A stretch of 64,000 nt of DNA, taken from NCBI RefSeq assembly GCF_046348265.1, contig NZ_JAXMEO010000009.1, one strand, 5' to 3'. Below are positions 27,961-37,899 of this stretch, piece after piece. The number at the start of each line of letters is the position of its first letter. Position 1 is the stretch's first letter. A program made the translations under genes and the position numbers. Source of the DNA: Pelomonas sp937871895 (GTDB taxonomy: Bacteria > Pseudomonadota > Gammaproteobacteria > Burkholderiales > Burkholderiaceae_C). The notes beneath the pieces are model-generated. The model had not been told where the DNA came from, searched no databases, and worked only from the letters and a program-made list of their open reading frames with translations.

Positions 27961-29100
27961 TTACTTCGAGGCGGCCGGGGCCGGAGCCGCAGGCAACGGG
28001 TGCCCGGCCTCGTCCGTCTTCAGCACCTGGGGCGTGACCGGGGCGCCCGGGTTGGCGCGCTGCAGGCCATCGACGATGACCAGTTCGCCGGCCCTGAGGC
28101 CCTCGACGACGCGCAGGCCGTCGATCAGCGCGCCGGGCTTGATCTCACGCGGCTGCACGATGTTGTTGGCACCGACGACGAGCACGATCTTGCGGGTCTG
28201 GTCGGTCGTGATGGCGCGCTCGCTGATCAAGACGGCCGGCGCGCGCTCGGTACTCGCCAGCAGCAGCCGGGCCGAGAGCCCGGGCGTGAAGCGGCCCTCG
28301 CGGTTGTCGAACACCGCGCGGGCGCGGATGGTGCCGGTGGCGGGGCTCAAGCGGTTGTCGACGAAGTCCAGCTTGCCGGTGTGGGGGTAGCCGGTCTCGT
28401 TGTCGAGCCCGAGGCTCACAGGCACGCCGCCCTTGGCTTTCTGAAGCGACTGCAAATAGGTGCGCTCGCTGACATCGAAGTAAGCGTAGACGCGGTCGCT
28501 CGACACCAGGGTCGTCAGCACCGGCTCACCCACGCCAACCAGGTTGCCCACCGTGGCGTTGGCGCGCGAGGTGCGGCCGGTGACGGGCGCGGTGATGCTG
28601 GCGTACTCGACATTGAGCTTGGCCTGCACAAGGCCAGACTCGGCCGCGCGCAGCTGGGCCTCGGCTTGGCGGGCGGCGGCACGTAGCTGGTCCACCTCCT
28701 GGGCACTGACGGCCTGCGAGGCCACCAGCTTCTCAGCACGGGCCAGCTCACTGCGGGTCAGATCCGACTGGGTCTTGAGTGCGGATACCTGGGCTTCGGC
28801 GCGGGCCACCTCGGCGCGGAAAGCGCGCGCGTCCAGTTGGAAGAGCGGCTCGCCCTTGCGCACGACCTGGCCCTCCTTGAAGCGCACCGCCTCCACGGTG
28901 CCGGCCACGCGGGCGCGCACGTCCACGGTGTCAGGCGCCTCCAGCCGGGCGACGAAGGACTCGGTGGCCTGCACCTCACGCTGCACGGCCGGCGCCACGG
29001 ACACCGGCGGCGGCCCGCCAGCGCCGCCCGGCCCTCCGGCTTGTTGGCCACAGGCGGCCAGGATCAGGACGAAGGGGATGGGCAGCAGGCGCAGTCGCAT
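27961..29100 (-). CDS. RND efflux periplasmic adaptor (membrane fusion protein)
   Basis: 379 aa from ATG 29100 (GGAG upstream); a GTG at 29109 is an alternative. A lipobox LAAC is at residues about 15-18. The lipoyl/barrel-sandwich halves (VRARVAGTVEAVRFKEGQVV and ASITAPVTGRTSRANATVGN) flank an alpha-hairpin (residues about 95-160), followed by a beta-barrel and membrane-proximal domain. First gene of the adaptor-pump-duct operon. No local TetR or LysR regulator gene adjoins it; only a palindrome at 29173-29195 lies upstream. Confidence 0.94.
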   Translation of the reverse strand: MRLRLLPIPFVLILAACGQQAGGPGGAGGPPPVSVAPAVQREVQATESFVARLEAPDTVDVRARVAGTVEAVRFKEGQVVRKGEPLFQLDARAFRAEVARAEAQVSALKTQSDLTRSELARAEKLVASQAVSAQEVDQLRAAARQAEAQLRAAESGLVQAKLNVEYASITAPVTGRTSRANATVGNLVGVGEPVLTTLVSSDRVYAYFDVSERTYLQSLQKAKGGVPVSLGLDNETGYPHTGKLDFVDNRLSPATGTIRARAVFDNREGRFTPGLSARLLLASTERAPAVLISERAITTDQTRKIVLVVGANNIVQPREIKPGALIDGLRVVEGLRAGELVIVDGLQRANPGAPVTPQVLKTDEAGHPLPAAPAPAASK

Positions 29101-29172
29101 GAGGAGCACTCCGAAATCAAGCGCCGGACTCTAGCCATTGCAGAAGTACTCACAGCGATTACTGGGGGCTTG

Positions 29173-29195
29173 CTGCTGACGTGCTATGTCAGCAG
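29173..29195. promoter_or_regulatory. Inverted repeat upstream of the efflux operon
   Basis: CTGCTGAC (29173-29180) and GTCAGCAG (29188-29195) form perfect 8-bp arms with a 7-nt spacer, 72 bp before the adaptor start and just after the stop of the GGDEF gene. There is no T-tract, so an operator is at least as likely as a terminator. Confidence 0.4.
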
Positions 29196-29210
29196 ACCTG
29201 TGCGGCTCGC

Positions 29211-30953
29211 TCAGTTGGCGCTGCGGTCAGCGGCGGCGCTGGGCGCGTCCTGCAAGGTGGCCTCGGCCTCGCGCAGCAGGCGGTCCAGGTCCTGGAACTC
29301 ACGCGCCGGCCGGCACACCAGGCCAAAGCGCGCGCTGAACTGCACGACCTCGCCGCCCTCGCCTTGCAGGCAGGCGCGGCGCAGCGCCTCGGCGAGGCGG
29401 TCACGCAGCTGGCGGGCAGCGTCGGGGCTGGCGTCGGGCGCCAGGATGACGAACTCCTCGCCCCGGTGTCGGGCCAGCAGGTCAGCCTCACGCACCTCGG
29501 CGCGGGCGATGTCAGCCGCCAGGCACAGTGCCCGGTCGGCCAGCAACTGGCCGACGCGGCGGTGAATGCGGTGGAAGTCGTCGATGCGGAACAACAGCAC
29601 GGCCACAAACCAGTCATGCCGCCGCGCCTGACCCAGCAAGGCAGCCGCGCGCTCGGCAAAGGCGCGGTGGTTGGGCAGGCCGGTGAGGAAGTCGGTGTTG
29701 CTGGCCTCGCGCAATTGCTCGACGAGCTGGTCGCGCTCCTGCTCCAGGTGGCGGCTGCGCTGCAGCGCGTCGCGCAGGGCGGCCACGGCGCGCTCCATGT
29801 CGCCGATCTCGTCGCGCCGGGTGGAGAGCGGCCGGCCATCGAACGAGGTGGGCTTGCCCTGCATCACGTGCACCATGGCGCGGGTGTTGCGCAGCACCGG
29901 TACCAGCACGCGGCGCCGGATCAGCAGGAAGACGCTGATCTCGACGCACAGGATGCTCAGCCCCAAGGCCGCATTGATCCAGAGACGGTGTTCGGTCTCC
30001 TCCACGCGCCGTTCGGCCGCTTCCTTGGCCGAGGCGAACAGGATGTCGCGCGCCTCGACGATGGACTTCATCGGCGGCACATAGCGGGCGACGAAGCTGG
30101 CCGCGTCGATGCCATAGGGCTTGCCGGCCAGGCCGGCTTCGGTGAGGCGCTCGACCAAGGGCTGGGCTTCGTCGAAGTAGCGCGCCTGCATGGTGTCGAT
30201 GGCGGCTTGCTGCACGACATTGGCCCGGCTGACGCGCGCCTGCAGGGTGATCAGCTTGCGCAGCTGCTCGATGCGCCCGACCAGCACCGGGATGTTGTGG
30301 CGCTCCAGGCTGCTCAGCGGCGTCTGCGCCGCCAGCGGCGCCGCAAACTGCGAGCCCAGCCGGCCGGCGTATTCACGCAGCTCGGCCGCATAGCGGGCGC
30401 CCACCAGGGGCATGGCCAGCTCGGGGTAGACAGCCTCCGCGCTGGCAGACAGCGTGGTGACGGGGCCGAGCAGGGTGTCGATCACGGCAAACATGCCCGC
30501 CACGGCCCGCCGCGTGAGATTGGTGGTGGCGAGGTTGCGTTCAGCCAACGGCAAGGCGGCCACGCGGTCCAGCTCCTCGCGGGCGGCCTCCAACTGCTGG
30601 CGGGCGCGCTCCAGCTCCTGGCGGGCGGATGTGCTGTTGGCATCGTGCTGGCCCTGCAGGGCCGACAGCACGTCCACGAAGGACTGGTCGGTGACGCGGC
30701 GGAACTCCTCCAGCCGCGCGCGCTTGGCCGGGTCGGGCGGCTGGGTGTCGCCCAGCACCACATTGGCCGGCCCACGCTCGGCCGAGGCCTTCTCGGCCAC
30801 CTTCATGGCCAGGTAGGTGCGCTCCATCACCGCCAGGCCTTGCTCGGCGGCCTGCAAGGTGCGCCAGTCCGCCACCGTGGCGCGCACCAGCATCAGGCTC
30901 ACAAGCCCGAGCAGCACGGTGGTGGTCAGCAGGAAGAGGCGAGTCAGGCGCAT
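29211..30953 (-). CDS. GGDEF-domain membrane protein with degenerate active site
   Basis: 580 aa from ATG 30953. A transmembrane segment near residues 5-25 is followed by a long helical periplasmic region (about 30-330) with ERGPAN, reminiscent of NIT-like sensor bundles. A second transmembrane helix and HAMP-like segment come next, then a GGDEF domain from TDFLTGLPNHRAF (about 435). Against the family, the metal Asp of the D-I-D motif is Arg (FRIDDFHRIH), the nucleotide-binding Asn is His, and GGEEF is RGEEF. Diguanylate cyclase activity is therefore doubtful, and a sensory or binding role is possible. Confidence 0.88.
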   Translation of the reverse strand: MRLTRLFLLTTTVLLGLVSLMLVRATVADWRTLQAAEQGLAVMERTYLAMKVAEKASAERGPANVVLGDTQPPDPAKRARLEEFRRVTDQSFVDVLSALQGQHDANSTSARQELERARQQLEAAREELDRVAALPLAERNLATTNLTRRAVAGMFAVIDTLLGPVTTLSASAEAVYPELAMPLVGARYAAELREYAGRLGSQFAAPLAAQTPLSSLERHNIPVLVGRIEQLRKLITLQARVSRANVVQQAAIDTMQARYFDEAQPLVERLTEAGLAGKPYGIDAASFVARYVPPMKSIVEARDILFASAKEAAERRVEETEHRLWINAALGLSILCVEISVFLLIRRRVLVPVLRNTRAMVHVMQGKPTSFDGRPLSTRRDEIGDMERAVAALRDALQRSRHLEQERDQLVEQLREASNTDFLTGLPNHRAFAERAAALLGQARRHDWFVAVLLFRIDDFHRIHRRVGQLLADRALCLAADIARAEVREADLLARHRGEEFVILAPDASPDAARQLRDRLAEALRRACLQGEGGEVVQFSARFGLVCRPAREFQDLDRLLREAEATLQDAPSAAADRSAN

Positions 30954-31120
30954 GAGGCTGGGCAACGCCTGCCCGGCGCCGCTCGCAACCATGGTATGCC
31001 AGGCTCCTGCCACTTCACGCCCCGGCAAACCATGCCCTGGCGCGCGGCCTAAACTGCCAGAGAACCCACCCCCCATCGGCCAGTGGTGGCGATCCCGCCG
31101 CCGGCCAGACAGGAGCCGCC

Positions 31121-32590
<1,470 letters not shown>

Positions 32591-32622
32591 GAGCGATAGG
32601 CAATCAGCCTGCGGCGCGGCGT

Positions 32623-33567
32623 TCAGGACGGAGCATCTGGAGCAGCAGCAGCGGCAGCCAGCGCCCGCTCCGCCTTCGCCACCAACTGGCTCACCCGCGC
32701 CACCGTCAGACCCAGCTCCTGCGCCAGCGCCGTCATCGTCTGCCCACCCTCGGTGTGCGCGCGGCGTAGCGCCTCCTCGCGCGTGGGGCTGTGCTTCAGC
32801 CACCAGGCCAGGGTGCGCGGGCGTTGGCGCTGGCGCTGAGCCTTGGGTACTTCCCGCTGCTGTTGTTCTCGCCTTTTGTCCACACGCTTGGCGCCATGGC
32901 CTGTGGCCGGCGGCGCGGCAGCGTCCAGCATGCGCTGCACAAACTCGTGGTCGCCCAGGTAGATCTGGCGGTTCAGCGCTTCGTCCCACAGCGCCACGCC
33001 GCGCCCGGCGGCCACGTGCTCGGCATAGCGCTGCTGCGCCTGGGCCAACAGAGCGGGGGTGTCGGCGTCTTCCCCCAGCAAGTAGCCATGCAGGCCGGCG
33101 GTGTCCAGCCAAGCGGCCCCCGCTGCTTGCCCCACATGGGCGCGGTAGCTGGACCAAGGCCAATCGCCTGGCTGCGCCACCATGCCCGCCCGCACCGGGT
33201 TCAGCTCCACGTAGCGGCACACCTCCAGCAGGTAGGCGTCTTCGTCCACCAGGATGGCCTTGAACCGGCCCTGGAACACATGCCCCACCTTGCCATGCCG
33301 CCGGTTGTAGGCCTGCGAGTACACGCCATTGATGTGCCGCATCAGCAGCGAGAGGTTGGCCTGCCGCGTCTGCACCACGAAGTGGTAGTGATTGCTCATC
33401 AGGCAGTAGGACAGCATCACCGCATCAAACCGCTGCAGCCCCTGCGCCACCACGGCCAGCAGCCGGGCACGGTCGGCGTCGTCCACAAAGATGTCTTCAC
33501 GCCGGTCACCCCGCGAGGTGACGTGGTATAGGGCGCCGGGGAACTCGATGCGCAGGGGGCGAGACAT
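32623..33567 (-). mobile_element. REP-associated tyrosine transposase (RAYT, Y1 family)
   Basis: 314 aa. HUH-type Y1 transposase features are visible: MSRPLRIEFPGALYHVTSRG at the start, the metal-binding H-x-H in CLMSNHYHFVVQT, and the catalytic Tyr region CRYVELNPVRAGMV followed by WPWSSYRAHVG. The C-terminal third adds a basic stretch and a helix-turn-helix (TMTALAQELGLTVARVSQLV). RAYTs mobilise short palindromic repeats. It starts only 19 bp after the antitoxin stop on the same strand and could be read with the toxin-antitoxin pair. Its first 35 bp are duplicated at 34313-34347. Confidence 0.92.
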
Positions 33568-33569
33568 GC
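33535..33569 (-). repeat. 35-bp direct repeat, copy 1 (RAYT 5' end)
   Basis: The start of the RAYT gene (codons for MSRPLRIEFPG plus flank). It is identical to 34313-34347 except for one base (A in GCGAGACATGC against G). The two copies bracket the toxin-antitoxin pair at an offset of 778 bp. Confidence 0.9.
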
Positions 33570-33586
33570 TTGGAGCCCGATCTCGC

Positions 33587-33874
33587 TCAGTCGATCAACG
33601 CCTCGATCACAGCTTTCGGATTGCGCTCGATCACATTGAGCAGCACCAGCGAGGCCCCATGGGGCGTGCGGTCCCCGCGCTCCCAATGCCGCAGAGTGGC
33701 CGTAGAGAAACCGAATCTGGCGGCGAACTCTTCCTGCGTCATTTCCACCTTGGCGCGCAAGGCCTTCACATCCACAGGACGGGGGCGATGAACACGCACA
33801 CCTTGGCCACGCCCTTCAGCGTGCGCGATGGCCTCCTTCAATCCTTGTTTGATGCTGTCGAATGCCTTACTCAT
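33587..33874 (-). CDS. XRE-type antitoxin (HigA/NadS-like)
   Basis: 95 aa. The HTH lies in the second half: MTQEEFAARFGFSTATLRHW followed by ERGDRTPHG, typical of HigA/NadS-like antitoxins encoded downstream of their toxin. Its ATG overlaps the toxin stop (ATGA). It presumably neutralises the toxin and represses the operon. The RAYT gene follows after 19 bp. Confidence 0.9.
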   Translation of the reverse strand: MSKAFDSIKQGLKEAIAHAEGRGQGVRVHRPRPVDVKALRAKVEMTQEEFAARFGFSTATLRHWERGDRTPHGASLVLLNVIERNPKAVIEALID

Positions 33875-34218
33875 GATGTCCGTCCTTTCGCCTTCCAGAT
33901 ACTGACCAGGGCGCCGGTCAGTTCCGCCAACTCATTGCGATCCGATTTGCTCAGGTTGGCGCGGTCGCCTTTGGCAAACAGCGTCAGCAGGTAGAGCGGC
34001 ATCTGTTCGCTATGGAAGTAGTAGATGGCACGCACTCCGCCACTCTTGCCATGGTCACCCCGGCGCCAGCGCAGCTTGCGCACGCCGCCGGTGCCTTCCA
34101 TCAGGTCGCCAGCCTTGGGGTGCAAGGCCAGGTAGCGGATCAAATCTTGTCGCTCTTCCGGGCTGAGCAGCTTGTCCGCGATGCGGATGAACTCGGGCAG
34201 CTCAGCGACCGTTTGCAT
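33871..34218 (-). CDS. RelE/HigB-family toxin
   Basis: 115 aa from ATG 34218 (MQTVAELPEFIRIADKLLSP); a TTG at 34260 would extend it but the family begins at MQTV. GTGGVRKLRWRRG and SGGVRAIYYFHS are the conserved core of HigB-like toxins (COG4737), which cleave mRNA at the ribosome. Toxin-first order and coupling to the antitoxin fit the HigBA layout. Confidence 0.9.
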   Translation of the reverse strand: MQTVAELPEFIRIADKLLSPEERQDLIRYLALHPKAGDLMEGTGGVRKLRWRRGDHGKSGGVRAIYYFHSEQMPLYLLTLFAKGDRANLSKSDRNELAELTGALVSIWKAKGRTS

Positions 34219-34312
34219 GCGCCAGAATGTAATCCATTGGGACGGCTTTTGCCACACCAAGCCGGTGAGCCACGACGCGTTGCCCCACTTCGCGGGAAAC
34301 TCGCCGGGAGCT

Positions 34313-34347
34313 GCCGGGGAACTCGATGCGCAGGGGGCGGGACATGC
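34313..34347 (-). repeat. 35-bp direct repeat, copy 2 (RAYT remnant)
   Basis: On the minus strand it encodes MSRPLRIEFPG from ATG 34345, then diverges into sequence unlike RAYT. Upstream of it (34348-34410, minus strand) is a G/C-rich segment with GGGGTCAAGTCTTAAATCTT, a motif that from memory resembles flanks of other RAYT genes. It looks like the original RAYT 5' end, now separated from its gene by the toxin-antitoxin pair. Confidence 0.8.
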
Positions 34348-34383
34348 GCGGGAGTTTAGGAGGGATTGCGGTGGGAGGGGGAC

Positions 34384-34950
34384 TTAAGATTTAAGACTTG
34401 ACCCCGATTTCCGCCGGCTGTATCCGGTGACGTCGACCGTCGCCGTGCCCAGGGTTCCCTGCAGCGAGTTCCACCAGGTCTGCATGTCGGCAATCTGACC
34501 GAAAGCCCACCCGCCTTCCTTGACCTCCAGCTCATTGGTGGCCTTGCTATCGCGGGCCTGGTCATCGATGAACTCAGTGGAGCGGAAGGAGACGACGTAC
34601 TGGCCATTCGTCAGCCCGCGGTCAGAGTCACTCGTGCCCGTGTACTTGAACAGCGTGGCGCTGAAGCCGGTGGCGGTGTTCGGCTGGTGAGAGACGACCG
34701 TCCATTCCTGCGCAAACTGTTTGGCTTGCTCAGTGGTCATCCGGCTAGAGTGGTCATTGCCACGGGTCAGTACTGAGCCGTCGGTGCCGAAGCCGATGTT
34801 TTGAAGCGCTCCAACGCCGGGTGCTGTCGCTGCGACACCTGGCTCTACATTGAAGAGTGCTTCAGAGGCAATTTGCAAAAGCGCATAGGTTTGCAGAACT
34901 TGAGGTGTGGTGTTGGAATCGCTGGACGTAGGCACGTTTGGCCTCCTCAT
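34384..34950 (-). pseudogene. Truncated lipase-like alpha/beta-hydrolase (N-terminal remnant)
   Basis: 188 codons. Residues 1-170 look like the N-terminal part of large lipase/RTX-type proteins of Burkholderiales (NGQYVVSFRSTEF, GWAFGQIADMQTWW, VDVTGYS). The frame breaks off exactly at VTGYS, where such enzymes have the nucleophile elbow G-Y-S-L-G-G, and switches to RRKSGSSLKS and a stop. The catalytic Asp/His and everything downstream are missing, and no continuation was seen beyond the RAYT gene. The break coincides with the RAYT-type flank, so insertion followed by deletion is the likely cause. It starts in an ATGA overlap with the lipoprotein gene. Confidence 0.8.
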
Positions 34951-35804
34951 TTGGGTTGTAGAACGGTGTCGACAAATTTGCGGGTTTGGTAGCCAAGTTC
35001 ATAGGGTGTGGGGCAGTTCCTGTCCGCCCGCCCACCCGCGTGTTGCCAAGGCCATCGACCCGAGGTCGAACCTCCGAATCCTGGGTCCCACACGTAGCGC
35101 GTGAGCTGAGCAACGAGTTCGCCCGTCTCTTGATCGATGACCTTGATCCTTGTACCGGCGATCCACAGCGCCCTGTCAGCTGGCTCGACCAAGTCCTCGT
35201 AGTCAACGGCGAATCTGGGTCGGCTGCGACCTGCTGCAAGGCGAACGACACCAGGATCGCCGGCGCTGTTCCGACTCCAATATCTAGGCAGCTCGTAGCG
35301 ATAGCGCCTACCGTCCGATGGATCGACCGCCTCTACGTATCTGTAGCCATTGCTGGGTGGCAGTTCGTTGTCCGTAGGCGGATGCAGGTGACCACGCTCG
35401 CTCGGGCGTGACTTGTTTCGATACTCCGTCCACAAGAAGCTTTCGATGTAGCCCAGGGCCTGGGCTTCGTCGGCCATCGCTGCCCCGGGATACATCGGAT
35501 CGAAATACTCCTTGCCCCCGAACGGAATCTCTGGCCGGATCCTGGTGAGCTCGATGCCTTCGACGTCCTTCACAACGCGCTTGACGACCACGCCGGCAGT
35601 CTTGCACCGCTCCTCAAACAGCGCTTTGGCCTTGGCGTACTTCTCGCGGTAGGAAGCCTCTTGTGCTTCGCGTTCCTGTTGCGCCGGGCTCTTGCCACAG
35701 CCACTGAGCAGCGCAGCCGACGCGAGGAGCAGGCCGAGCAGTGCCAGGCGCCGGTTGCGTGCTGAGCGGCTAGGGCGATTTATGAAGCAGTGATCAAGCA
35801 ACAT
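34947..35804 (-). CDS. Putative lipoprotein of unknown function
   Basis: 285 aa. The signal peptide has a basic n-region (RNRR), a Leu/Ala-rich core and lipobox LLSGC near residue 36. The mature part starts with a charged helix and continues into a beta-rich region with Tyr/Arg-rich stretches. I do not recognise a domain. It overlaps the glycosyltransferase stop by 11 bp and is coupled to the truncated lipase-like gene. In effector systems a lipase is often paired with a periplasmic lipoprotein that protects the producer; such a role here is only an inference from context. Confidence 0.72.
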   Translation of the reverse strand: MLLDHCFINRPSRSARNRRLALLGLLLASAALLSGCGKSPAQQEREAQEASYREKYAKAKALFEERCKTAGVVVKRVVKDVEGIELTRIRPEIPFGGKEYFDPMYPGAAMADEAQALGYIESFLWTEYRNKSRPSERGHLHPPTDNELPPSNGYRYVEAVDPSDGRRYRYELPRYWSRNSAGDPGVVRLAAGRSRPRFAVDYEDLVEPADRALWIAGTRIKVIDQETGELVAQLTRYVWDPGFGGSTSGRWPWQHAGGRADRNCPTPYELGYQTRKFVDTVLQPK

Positions 35805-37065
35805 GGCGAACCTTCAAAGGTGGGCGCTCGCCCAGACAGATCTGAGCAAAAGCGCTGAGGCCAGTAGACGTGCTGTAGCCGCTGTGGGCCGTACGTGCAG
35901 CATGGTGACGCAAAGGCGCAGCGGACTCGTGTGAACTTGCAAGTGCGTCACTCACTCGGCGCGCCACGTGGTCAGGGTCCAAGGCGTTGACGAGGCGCCC
36001 ATTCACCCCATCCTCCAGCACCTCTCGCACCGGCGCTGTATCGGAGCCGATGACCAAGCACCCCGTCGCCATCGCCTCCAGCATCGACCAGCTGAGCACG
36101 AACGGGTAGGTCAGGTACACATGCGCGGCAGACACCTGTAGCACCCGCTTGTAGGCCGAATACGGCACCTTGCCCAGGAAGTGCGTGCGCGCCGGGTCCA
36201 GCTGTGAGCCCACCTCCTGCAGCATCTTTTCGCGCCAGTTCTTAGCGCCATCCTTGTCGGGGTCTGGCTTGCGCCCGTAGCTGACCTCATCCCCACCCAC
36301 GATGACGGTATGGACCGTCTTGTGTTCCTTTTGGATGGCTGGCAGCGCCCGCATGAACTGATGGAAGCCCCGGTAGGGCTCCAGATTGCGGGCGACATAG
36401 GTGATGACCGGGTCGCCAGCCTTCAGCACCTGCCCGCTAGGCAACTTGATCTGGGCGTTCGGGTCCGGCCCCAGGTTCTCGGTGTCAATGCCCTCGTGGG
36501 CGACGGTGATCTTGCTTTGGTAGGCCTCGGGGTGCTGGGCCTTTTGCCAATGCGTGGGGCTGATGGCGGCGTCGCAGTGCTCGAGGTTGAGCAGGTGCAG
36601 GGCGTTCCAGGTGCGGATGCGGGCGTGGTCGTCGAAGGTCGTGGGGAACTCGGGGTCAAAGCCAATATCAGCCCCTTCGCTGCGGTAGAACCACTCGCAG
36701 AAGTGCACCAGCCGCGCGCCGGGGAAAACGTCCTTGGCGTAGAGCGTCTCGCCCCAGCCGGGGTGGGCGAGGATGACGTCGGGCGTGAACCCTTGCTGCT
36801 TGAGCTGCAGCATCAGCCGCGCCACGGCCTGGCCGTGCAGGACGGCGTCTTCCATCTTGCGCAGGTAGGGGTGCTGCTGGGAGCCGACGCTGCGGTGGGG
36901 CTTGTAGCGCAGCAACTTGAGACGGCCTTGCTGCTCCAGCGCGGGCAGGCCAGGGGCGGTGTCCCGCCCGATGCCGACGACCTGCCAGCCGGGGTTCTGC
37001 GCCCAGGCCTGGGCCACGTGGCGGAACTGGCCGGGGAAGTTCTGGTGGACGATGAGAACGCGCAT
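35794..37065 (-). CDS. Glycosyltransferase family 4 protein
   Basis: 423 aa from ATG 37065 (MRVLIVHQNFPGQFRHVAQA); ATG 37077 would add four residues. The N-terminal GT-B half carries HPGWGETLYAKDVFPGA. The donor-binding half has YVARNLEPYRGFHQFMRALP, VGGDEVSYG, LGKVPYSAY, YLTYPFVLSWSMLEAMATGC and SDTAPVREVLEDGVNG, with the E-x7-E type motif of GT4 enzymes. It probably transfers a sugar from an NDP-sugar to a surface glycan. No polysaccharide cluster surrounds it; it is an isolated gene in the mosaic region. It diverges from the second toxin-antitoxin pair. Confidence 0.88.
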   Translation of the reverse strand: MRVLIVHQNFPGQFRHVAQAWAQNPGWQVVGIGRDTAPGLPALEQQGRLKLLRYKPHRSVGSQQHPYLRKMEDAVLHGQAVARLMLQLKQQGFTPDVILAHPGWGETLYAKDVFPGARLVHFCEWFYRSEGADIGFDPEFPTTFDDHARIRTWNALHLLNLEHCDAAISPTHWQKAQHPEAYQSKITVAHEGIDTENLGPDPNAQIKLPSGQVLKAGDPVITYVARNLEPYRGFHQFMRALPAIQKEHKTVHTVIVGGDEVSYGRKPDPDKDGAKNWREKMLQEVGSQLDPARTHFLGKVPYSAYKRVLQVSAAHVYLTYPFVLSWSMLEAMATGCLVIGSDTAPVREVLEDGVNGRLVNALDPDHVARRVSDALASSHESAAPLRHHAARTAHSGYSTSTGLSAFAQICLGERPPLKVRHVA

Positions 37066-37079
37066 GGCAAGCCTCATGA

Positions 37080-37096
37080 ATACGCCAATGGCGTAT
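37080..37096. promoter_or_regulatory. Palindromic operator of the second toxin-antitoxin operon
   Basis: ATACGCC (37080-37086) and GGCGTAT (37090-37096) form perfect 7-bp arms with a 3-nt spacer, ending 7 bp before the toxin start. TATAGA at 37094-37099 overlaps it and could serve as a -10 box. This is the expected layout for repression by the XRE antitoxin. Confidence 0.65.
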
Positions 37097-37103
37097 AGAC
37101 TTC

Positions 37104-37433
37104 ATGGCCATGGAATTCGTGGAGACGCCGACTTTCAGCCGCTTGGTCACGGGCTTGTTGAGTGACGACGAGTACCGGGCCTTGCAGAACCAACTGCTGG
37201 CCGACCCTTTGTGCGGCGCCTTGATCCGCGACGGCGGAGGCATCCGCAAGCTGCGCTTTGCGGCGCAGGGGCGCGGCAAGAGCGGCGGGGTGAGGGCGAT
37301 TTACTACGTTGCCACGGCGCGAGGGCAAATCTACATGCTGGTGATCTACCCCAAGTCGGTGAAGGACACGCTGAGCGACCGTGAAACCGCGCTGCTGCGC
37401 GGTTTCGTCAAAGAACTGCTCAAGGAGTTGTGA
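37104..37433 (+). CDS. RelE/HigB-like toxin
   Basis: 109 aa (107 if ATG 37110 is used). The core GGGIRKLRFAAQGRGKSGGV followed by RAIYYVATARGQIYMLVIYP is the same fold signature as the toxin at 33871, but the sequences are only distantly similar. Only one base separates its stop from the antitoxin start. Autoregulation through the 37080-37096 palindrome is likely. Confidence 0.9.
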   Translation: MAMEFVETPTFSRLVTGLLSDDEYRALQNQLLADPLCGALIRDGGGIRKLRFAAQGRGKSGGVRAIYYVATARGQIYMLVIYPKSVKDTLSDRETALLRGFVKELLKEL

Positions 37434-37434
37434 G

Positions 37435-37722
37435 ATGGACAAGACGCTGTTCAAGGATTTGCTGCAAAGCCTGGATGAGGCCAAGGTGCTGGCCCGCGCA
37501 CGCCGCAAAGGCGCAGCCCCCGCGCTCGTGGCGCCTGATGTGCAAGCAGTGCGCGAGCGTACGGGGCTGTCGCAGGCCGAGTTCGCGCGACTGATGCGCG
37601 TGAGCACGCGAACGCTGCAGAACTGGGAGCAACACCGCCGCCAACCAACCGGGCCGGCAGCGGCTTTGCTGACGATGGTGGCGGCCGCGCCGGAGGCAGT
37701 GCTGAGAACCCTGCACGGATGA
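37435..37722 (+). CDS. XRE-family antitoxin (NadS-like)
   Basis: 95 aa from ATG 37435; a longer reading from 37381 overlaps the toxin in another frame and was rejected. The C-terminal HTH is TGLSQAEFARLMRVSTRTLQ followed by NWEQHRRQPTG. The N-terminal helix probably contacts the toxin. This is the second toxin-antitoxin pair within 4 kb. Confidence 0.9.
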   Translation: MDKTLFKDLLQSLDEAKVLARARRKGAAPALVAPDVQAVRERTGLSQAEFARLMRVSTRTLQNWEQHRRQPTGPAAALLTMVAAAPEAVLRTLHG

Positions 37723-37899
37723 CTTTGATCTCCTCAAGGCATTCATCGGCTTTCACGCAGATTAACGCTCCACGAAGCTCCGGTGCGAGTGCGCTTGGAA
37801 ACGTCTATCGACCACCCGCCGACGATTTTGCGCGGCGCAATACCCAGAGGGTGATAGTCACCGAGCGAGGGAACTGCCCAAGGCGCTAAAGGCACAACC

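Noticed and set aside
24703..28686. Very long open frame antisense to the RND pump and adaptor genes
   Set aside because: Typical by-product of strong GC3 bias; the composition is His/Gly/Arg/Asp-rich with no domain, and the opposite strand has unmistakable efflux genes.
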